Assembly: GCF_014839805.1 (NCBI RefSeq)
Contig: NC_051142.1
Coordinates: forward strand, 15,842,589-15,906,588
Direction of reading: 5' to 3'
Length of the DNA stretch: 64,000 nt
DNA from: Manduca sexta
Lineage: Eukaryota; Arthropoda; Insecta; Lepidoptera; Sphingidae
The notes beneath the pieces were generated by a model. It was given only the letters and a program-made list of their open reading frames with translations. It was not told where the DNA came from and made no database searches. The position numbers were made by a program, and so were the translations under genes. This document shows positions 57,573-64,000 of this stretch, one piece after another; position 1 is the first letter of the stretch; each line of letters begins with the position of its first letter.

Positions 57573-58930
57573 GACATCCCGTGATAATTACAATAAAACT
57601 TATAACTAAAAAAACATTTAAATTAAACACGTGTTAAAGGCATTACCTTCAGGCGTCACAATATGCACCGAATGGAACTACTTATTTAGTTAGTTAATAA
57701 TAATATAGTTAATAATAATTTTTAAATGTTTACTTTTTTATTCCTTGTCAACTGTCGTTACACATCCTCAGCCCCTGTGTCCTTCATCGTGTTGTCAGGT
57801 TCATTCCCCGAAAGCGAGAGTCAGAGTGAGTAACTTAATAAGAATGACTGTTTCGTTTAGAAATTTAATCTTACTATTCAATCCATATCAGTATAAACCA
57901 CCTATAACTCTTTGAATACTTTCCATGACCTACCACTACTATAACGCATCTGGGTCAAGCATTGTCCGGCCAAGACAGATATGTAGCCAGTGGAAATGTG
58001 AAGCCGGACAATATGAGATATACTATAAACTTTTCTTTCAGGGAAAGAACTGGACAGGGAAGTACTTAAAAAATCACAATTAAATCTTACATATTCATTC
58101 CACACCGGAATAAAACTATTTTTCGAATTTTTGTGTAAAATGTTGAGAGATATTGTAACTTTGCCTTTTCGGATGACCTTAGTCCGCCTCATGACCATGA
58201 AGGCTTTCGAAGGCAGTCTTCGAAATGACGAGAATAATTATATGCAATATAAAACTCACACTCCCTACATAATGTTTATTTTGGTAAGTCTTAGAATCAA
58301 GTGAGAAGGCAACTCGTTATTAGTTTTTAACTGATTGCTGATGCGTCATTTTGGAAACATCGAATACTCATCGACTGCACTACCTTGTAAATAGATTTAG
58401 TATAGATAGCGAACAATCGCAATGCCATCAGCGATAAAGGACACTTCCGCGCATGCGCAGCGAACATCCGTCTATGACGTGGCTTACACGCAAATAACTG
58501 TGAAAGAAGCAAATATATAATTGAGAACGATCGTGGGTTTGATTTTGTAAATTATTCTATATGTAAAGGAAGATAGTACGAAAAAGGAACGTTCTACGAA
58601 AATTTTATGACAATAGGTTAAGAAATTAATCAGTCATTCATCTACTTACTTATTACTACTACCTTTAAAATATTGCTATGTGCAGGAGAGCGCACGTACT
58701 GCCGTGGTAATCGAGAGGGCAGTAAGTCAAAGGCGATCATTTTTTTTATACTGAATTGGAATGTACATTAAAAGAACTTTCTTCATATCTAGGATTCATA
58801 CATCTATGTAAATTAGAAATGCACTTTCTTGATAGATAAATAGCAGTAAGAACGATAAGATAATCTAATTAACCATGTTATAGAGCAGAACCGCATTTTC
58901 TGACTCACAGCTATATATTTGTTTTAGTCA

Positions 58931-59222
58931 TTTGAATGACGTAGACGAGCTTGCTGTTCGCCTGACGGTAAGCGATACGACCGCCCATAAACAGAAGTAA
59001 CATCATCCGACACCTTGAATTACAAAGTATTGTTTGGTATTCCACTGCGCTCGCCATCGTGAGACATGAGATGTTAAGTCTATGTCCAGTTATTAAACTG
59101 GCTACAATGTCCTTCAAACCGGAATATAACAGTGACTACACGCTGCTGTTTGGCGGCAGAAATAGACATTGCGGTGGCACGTACCCAGGCGGACTCTCAC
59201 ATATGACCTACCACCAGTAACA
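58931..59222 (+). repeat. Family C repeat, near full length
   Basis: TGAATGACGTAGACGAGCTT to GACCTACCACCAGTAA. Contains GGCGGCAGAAATAGACATTG like 41675. Confidence 0.7.
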
Positions 59223-59584
59223 ATAACAATCGAATATTTAATAAACCTCAAACTATTAGCCTTCATGGCGTATCGGGTGAGATTTTGGTTGAATATTGCA
59301 TCATACGTTATCTAGGATAGGCGCGGAACTTTACGCAACGCGAGCTCGTAAATATACCCTAGTATATCGATTACCAGGGTAGCTACTTCCATCTATAATA
59401 GCTTGGTATAACTTCATTACTATGAGTAGAATTGTTTTGTTTTAAAGCCACAATATTCATACTAACGTCTTCGCTAAAGTTTTTGTTTGTAGAGCCGTAA
59501 ATGTTGGATGTAGAGTTCATCATAACTTCTTCGTTAAATTTGCTTTGCGTAGAGCCACATTTGTAAGTTTAGTATTTCTTTTCA

Positions 59585-59940
59585 CCAATAGCGAAGGGTC
59601 TATATAAGCCGATTTCTGCCGGCTTCCATTTCATAATTTATTTAAAATCTCATTAATATTAAAAAGATTTTCAGACCGTATTTATGCACATTATTAGTAC
59701 TTCTATGTTTTAAGGTTTCCTTTTTTGAAAATTTCACCCTTCGCCACTACTTCTCACCTATTTATATATGGCGTAGAAGTGGCGAAAGGTATAATTTTTC
59801 GAAATGGAACCCGCAGAACATGTAGGTACTAATACGCATGAATGCAGTCTACAAATATTTGTAATGATAATTAGATTCTACAGAAATTCTACATAAAGAG
59901 AAGTCGGCAGGAATCGGATTATATGGACCCTTTACCACTG
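59585..59940. mobile_element. Two MITE family D copies, inverted to each other
   Basis: Plus copy 59585-59748 (AATAGCGAAGGGTCTATATA … TTCACCCTTCGCCACTAC) and minus copy 59778-59940 (AGTGGCGAAAGGTATAATTT … GGACCCTTTACCACTG), 29 bases apart. Confidence 0.8.
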
Positions 59941-59949
59941 AGATGCAGG

Positions 59950-60477
59950 ATTGTTTAAATATTTTCGTAAGAGTTTCGCTTACAACGCTAAACACTACGC
60001 GAAAAAATCAAACTTCTAAGCCAACGCAATCAAGAGATACGACCGTTTATGCCGCAAATTTTCGAAACACGCAATGGAATCAAAACCTTCAAGGTACTTC
60101 CCGTGAACTCAGAATCTTAAAATTTGGTAAGAAGCAACGCCTTATAGTACAGATAATACTCGCATAATACTCGCAAGGGAATCAAAACCTAAAGGTTACT
60201 TCTAATCGACCTAGAATCTTGAAATTTGGCATGAAACTGAGTTTTATAGCACGTATAAAGGAAAAATTGCGAAAACCTAATTTTTTTAGACCTTTGTCTT
60301 TAATTTATGCTCCTTCAGCTTTCCATATTGTAATGTTATGGATTTCATTTTGCAATAAAAATACCATAACTATGACTCAATTATCGTGATGAGTGAACTA
60401 TTACTTATATACTTACCTACAGGTTTGTACGGAGCCCTCGATGCGCGAGTCTGACTCGCACTTGTCCGGTTTTTTAT
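59950..60477 (+). repeat. Unclassified repeat with tandem pieces and a GCGAGTCTGACTCGC end
   Basis: GAATCAAAACCT…AGAATCTT(A/G)AAATTTGG occurs twice (60078 and 60179). The right end, GTACGGAGCCCTCGATGCGC, and GAGTCTGACTCGCACTTG form a motif very common in moth genomes. 60478-61010 to the right has no supported feature. Confidence 0.5.
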
Positions 60478-61014
60478 ATATTATATAATGTATAAGAAAT
60501 TGGAGGATATTGTAATATAAACATATGATTCATGTGCCAATTCGTTTTAATTTTATCTCAATTCAATAGATAATGCAGAATTAATTATATTCTTGATAAG
60601 ATCCTTTATTTTAATCCTTATGACCTTAAATTATATTTTAGCTCTTTCGGAGTAGTAATAAAAATAGGCAAAAAAATTGTTATGTTGTTCCAAACTTACA
60701 CTTTTTTATTTTACTCCTACGACTTGAAAAACTTCTTGTAAACTGTTATTTTCAAAAAGATAAAGATATGATTTTAGTAATGTAAAGTTACCCCTGTATG
60801 GCATTGCAATTGCACGAGTAAGGACTGTATTTTGTACCACTGTTCGCATTGTTTTATGATTTGTGGCTTTGATAACGCGATGAGACTGTAAATAATCAGT
60901 AATTGTTATTCATTTAAGTTATTTACGACGTGGGGCGGCCGCCATATATCTAATATGAGGTTGGATAGCTGCTAATACATACTACCTTTTCCACTGGTCT
61001 TATCTGTAGGAGCG

Positions 61015-61330
61015 CCATAACTGCAAGGCATATCTATATATTATACTAATATTATGTATAGGAAAAGTTTATTTGTTTGTTTGTAGGGGCTTTTTTTCCT
61101 GTGTTTTATTGTTTATTGTATAGACTGTTGTGTTTATGTATGTGTTGCCGGCAAATAGTACGGTCTCGCTAGTTGTTGTGTAATCTCTGGAACCACTGAA
61201 CCGATTTTGAAAATTCTTTCACTAATAAAAGTAGTGGCTGTAGGCTACTTTTTATCAAGGTAAAACTTCTGCACGTGGGCGGAGACATGGGCAAAAGTTA
61301 TCAAAATATACATGACCGACACCATTGTTC
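61015..61330 (+). repeat. Helitron-like repeat, degenerate
   Basis: ATATTATACTAATATTATG, a GTTTGTTTGT run, CTGGAACCACTGAACCGATT and CTGCACGTGGGCGGAG. No clean ends. 61331-62755 holds no supported gene. Confidence 0.45.
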
Positions 61331-62755
61331 AAATAACTATCTTCGTTCTTTGTATGAGGTTCGTATAATAAGACATGGTTGCAAAGACGTTAAACAGTAT
61401 ACTTAGTTACAGACCGGATATTATATTATCAATTGGGAATAAGTCGTTGTATTATTTGAAATGTCCGAGTGAAAATATTTCACAGCGTCGTGAGATATTA
61501 ATACAAAATGACATAACTACAGAAAATATACTAATGTGCGCAATAAAACTGCAAATCACGATATGGATAAAATATGAAGTATTTTATATTAGTTGTGCTA
61601 CTTCACAGAAGTTTGAATGACCATTGCATGAGCGCAAAGGTTTTGTAGGACAATCATGCCAATGTCCACTCGATATAATATTAGAAGTCTTTGCATGATT
61701 GTCACTTGTGTTCGTAGTCATTATAAGCGGATTCTATTGTATTTGAATTTTGTCTAGTCACGGAGGTTGTTTATCGGTGACGTTTATTTTTATCTGCATA
61801 ATATCCATGAAGTATGTGGAGTTGCCAGTATTCCGTTGAATCTCACGTAATCTGTATTTCGTTGGCTGCAACGCACAAATTCTTCTGTTATTATAGTTCA
61901 AAGGAAGTTAGGTCAATCTCTGTGTAATGGCCCTCTGTTACTAATTGATTTCGTTCTTATGAGGGTATTATTGAGTTAAATCTTAATAGTGTTATTTGTG
62001 GTGGTAAAGGAAATAGGGATTGCCAGTTGTTAAATAGTCTGGTTCAGCAACTGCTCACAGTCAATACGCAATTCGCTTATACCAAATAAAACAGTGCAAT
62101 ACATAATGAAATTTATTTTATGTGTAGTTTTGATTTCTTACATAATATTTACACAATATATTGGTGTGCGCGCGCACGCTGTCCACGCACAGGCGTGCGC
62201 ATGCGCACGTTCTATACGTACTCATACTCTACAACAGTGATATATTTCAATACAACATACAACACTCGACAGCAAGGCACGAGTTCCATACGACACAAAC
62301 CGATGTTGTTTCATGGATCAGTTAAAAATGGTTTTAAATCGTTTTTTATAAATTATTCGCCTGGTCTACTTATACTTATTCGAGAATAAATGGTTCATTA
62401 CAAATTATTATTACAAATGAGATAGTTGGAGATATATTGACTACGTCGTATTAATGAAAGAACACAGTGGGAAATTTGATTTAAAAAAATCTAAGATACT
62501 GGACTTATCGGGGTGGCAACTTGCCTTCACATATGGTGACGTTTAATTATCAATAATATGAAGATGATAGATAAACCGATAATATTCTATTTTTATAACT
62601 TAAGCGTTTCAAAGAAACATCGAAGACATGAAATTGCATAGAAGCGACATCTGGTTTTGAACAATACAAGCAGAACCTTCATTTATTTTTCTTTCTTTAA
62701 GCGACATCTAGTATCATCTACAATACAACCAGTATTTCATTAACATTTAAACGTA

Positions 62756-62989
62756 ATGAGAACTTCGATTTTATCAGCGTGTGCGCAGCGAACCCGCTCC
62801 TCCTCAAACATAAGCTACGAGGGACCTGACGCGCCACGGCGGGGCGGTGTCTGCATTATCCCGCGAGAGACCGTGGACGCGACCCTCTCCACCCATATAT
62901 ACATAACAATAACAACGAGGGCCCGACGACCTACAGCGGCCCTGAAATGTTTAATAAGTAGCCGCTGTTTGCGCCGGCCGCTTCCTACG
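62756..62989. other. Unexplained GC-rich island
   Basis: About 200 bases of CpG-rich DNA in AT-rich surroundings, just below the proposed poly(A) site of the second gene. A plus-strand frame of 96 codons and shorter minus-strand frames exist, but neither resembles a known protein. Could be an alternative terminal exon or a promoter. Confidence 0.3.
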
Positions 62990-63683
62990 CTAACTAAAAC
63001 TATAGTGATAAATTCGTGGAATGTTTCTTCAAGTCATGGAGTTTAAATAAGATCTCTATCGCGCGATCGCGCTTACAATATCTCTTTATTACGAAAACTT
63101 TATCAAAAATATTATAACGTCAGATAAAATATCAGTTCTAGAAAACAGCCTCTATATAATAATTATTATAGATATTAGTTATTCTCGTCGCACCTAAAGC
63201 TATTATTATCTAGATAGGAATGACGCAGGTATAGTTCAGGCACAGTCTCATAGATTACTCGTCGTTTGGTAACACTACACGCACGTGACACGTTCACATC
63301 GTCCTAACTTAACCTAGCACCCACTTATTGGCTTATTATTATTTTTGTCACATTGGTTTCAAATTCGTTGAGCTCTCTGCAATACTTACTCGTATTTAGC
63401 AATTATTAAATATATCTACCGCGTAGCAAAGAAACTACTCGGGACGGGACGAGTCCCGCCTGCTTTTTGGTCAACTAGCAACGACTCTTTGGTCGGACTC
63501 GCTCGCCTGCGCTCTCCACTCGTACAATATATTAATCTAGACTTACACGACTGAGATTCTACGTTACCGTCCCGCGATCGTATCGAGATTCACGATTTGT
63601 TCCGACGCGACAACGCGCCGCCTCTAAATACACAACATAAATATTATTATGACGTCGGTTGGTGAGGTCTGTAGGCGCGCGGC
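62990..63683 (-). other. Probable 3' UTR of the second gene
   Basis: AT-rich, frame-less DNA after the TGA at 63684. AATAAA on the minus strand at 63090-63085 (plus strand TTTATT) would give a 3' UTR of about 600 nt. The first 80 bases after the stop remain GC-rich. Confidence 0.4.
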
Positions 63684-63973
63684 TCAGCTGCCCATGGACA
63701 CCACGGTGGGGCGGTCGAGCCGCTCGGCGTCGGCGGGGGTGCGCCGGTAGTCCGCCTCGTCGTACAGCGAGTGCCCGTGCGCGTGTGCGTGCGCTAGCGC
63801 GTGCGCCGTGTGCGTGTGTGCGTGCGCCGCGTGCGTCGCGTGCGCTGGCGGCGGCTCCTCTAGCTTCATGGCGTGCTGCATGAAGTAGCCCATGCTAAGC
63901 GAGGAGCGCGCGCCACCGGTCCCTCCACCAGCGCCGCCGCCGCCTCCACCGCCCCCGCTCACGCCACTATCCA
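63684..63973 (-). CDS. Last coding exon of a second minus-strand gene (partial, runs off the right edge)
   Basis: Begins after the acceptor TTATAATTACAG (AG at 63975-63974) and ends at TGA (63686-63684). About 96 residues: a Gly-rich run, then SSLSMGYFMQHAMKLEEPP, a His/Ala/Thr-rich low-complexity stretch, SLYDEADYRRTPADAERLDR and the C-terminus PTVVSMGS. No domain is recognisable. The strong codon-like GC content, intact frame and clean acceptor make it coding. It reads like the C-terminal tail of a transcription factor. Serpent is linked to other GATA genes in insects, so pannier or GATAe is possible but unproven. The phase (two bases complete the first codon) must match the next exon to the right. 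Confidence 0.65.
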
Positions 63974-64000
63974 CTGTAATTATAAGGAAAGAACATTAGC

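Noticed and set aside
62756..63046. 96-codon plus-strand frame MRTSILSACAQ…
   Set aside because: No motif and a frame that depends on GC-rich composition; reported only as an island.

Overview
The window looks like nuclear DNA from a moth or butterfly (Lepidoptera). It is AT-rich and packed with short interspersed elements: tRNA-derived SINEs, Helitrons ending in CTAG|T, several families of small inverted-repeat (TIR) elements, a mariner copy and decayed non-LTR pieces. The one clear gene is spread over short exons and encodes a two-finger GATA transcription factor that I identify as the serpent / GATA-beta (Bombyx chorion factor I) orthologue. Nothing looks bacterial, and there is no CRISPR array or operon.

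Layout. 1-29.3 kb: no convincing coding gene; mostly repeats, with two CpG-rich islands (about 5.05-5.6 kb and 21.25-21.9 kb). The first has a TATA-like box pointing left and may be the promoter and first exon of a gene that leaves the window to the left. 29.3-33.7 kb: the GATA gene on the minus strand, with six coding exons whose splice sites and phases agree and a likely seventh alternative terminal exon. 33.7-43.6 kb: probably its first intron, ending at a CpG-rich non-coding exon with a strong donor at 43,374. 43.6-63.6 kb: repeats plus a CpG-rich regulatory block (54.9-55.9 kb) dense in GATA motifs. 63,684-63,973: the last coding exon of a second minus-strand gene that continues past the right edge. 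It is Gly- and His-rich and has no recognisable domain. In insects serpent lies near other GATA genes (pannier, GATAe), so a GATA paralogue is possible but not shown.

How it fits together. Two clusters of WGATAR motifs, one inside the GATA gene (30,744-30,871) and one between the two genes (54,928-55,928), suggest GATA auto- or cross-regulation. The 3' end of the GATA gene offers three C-termini: retention of a 71-nt intron, its removal followed by an in-frame stop, or a donor overlapping that stop that leads to a small distal exon with its own poly(A) signal.

All calls were made by eye. No alignment, expression or database evidence was used, and repeat boundaries are good to about 10-20 bases unless a terminal motif is stated.
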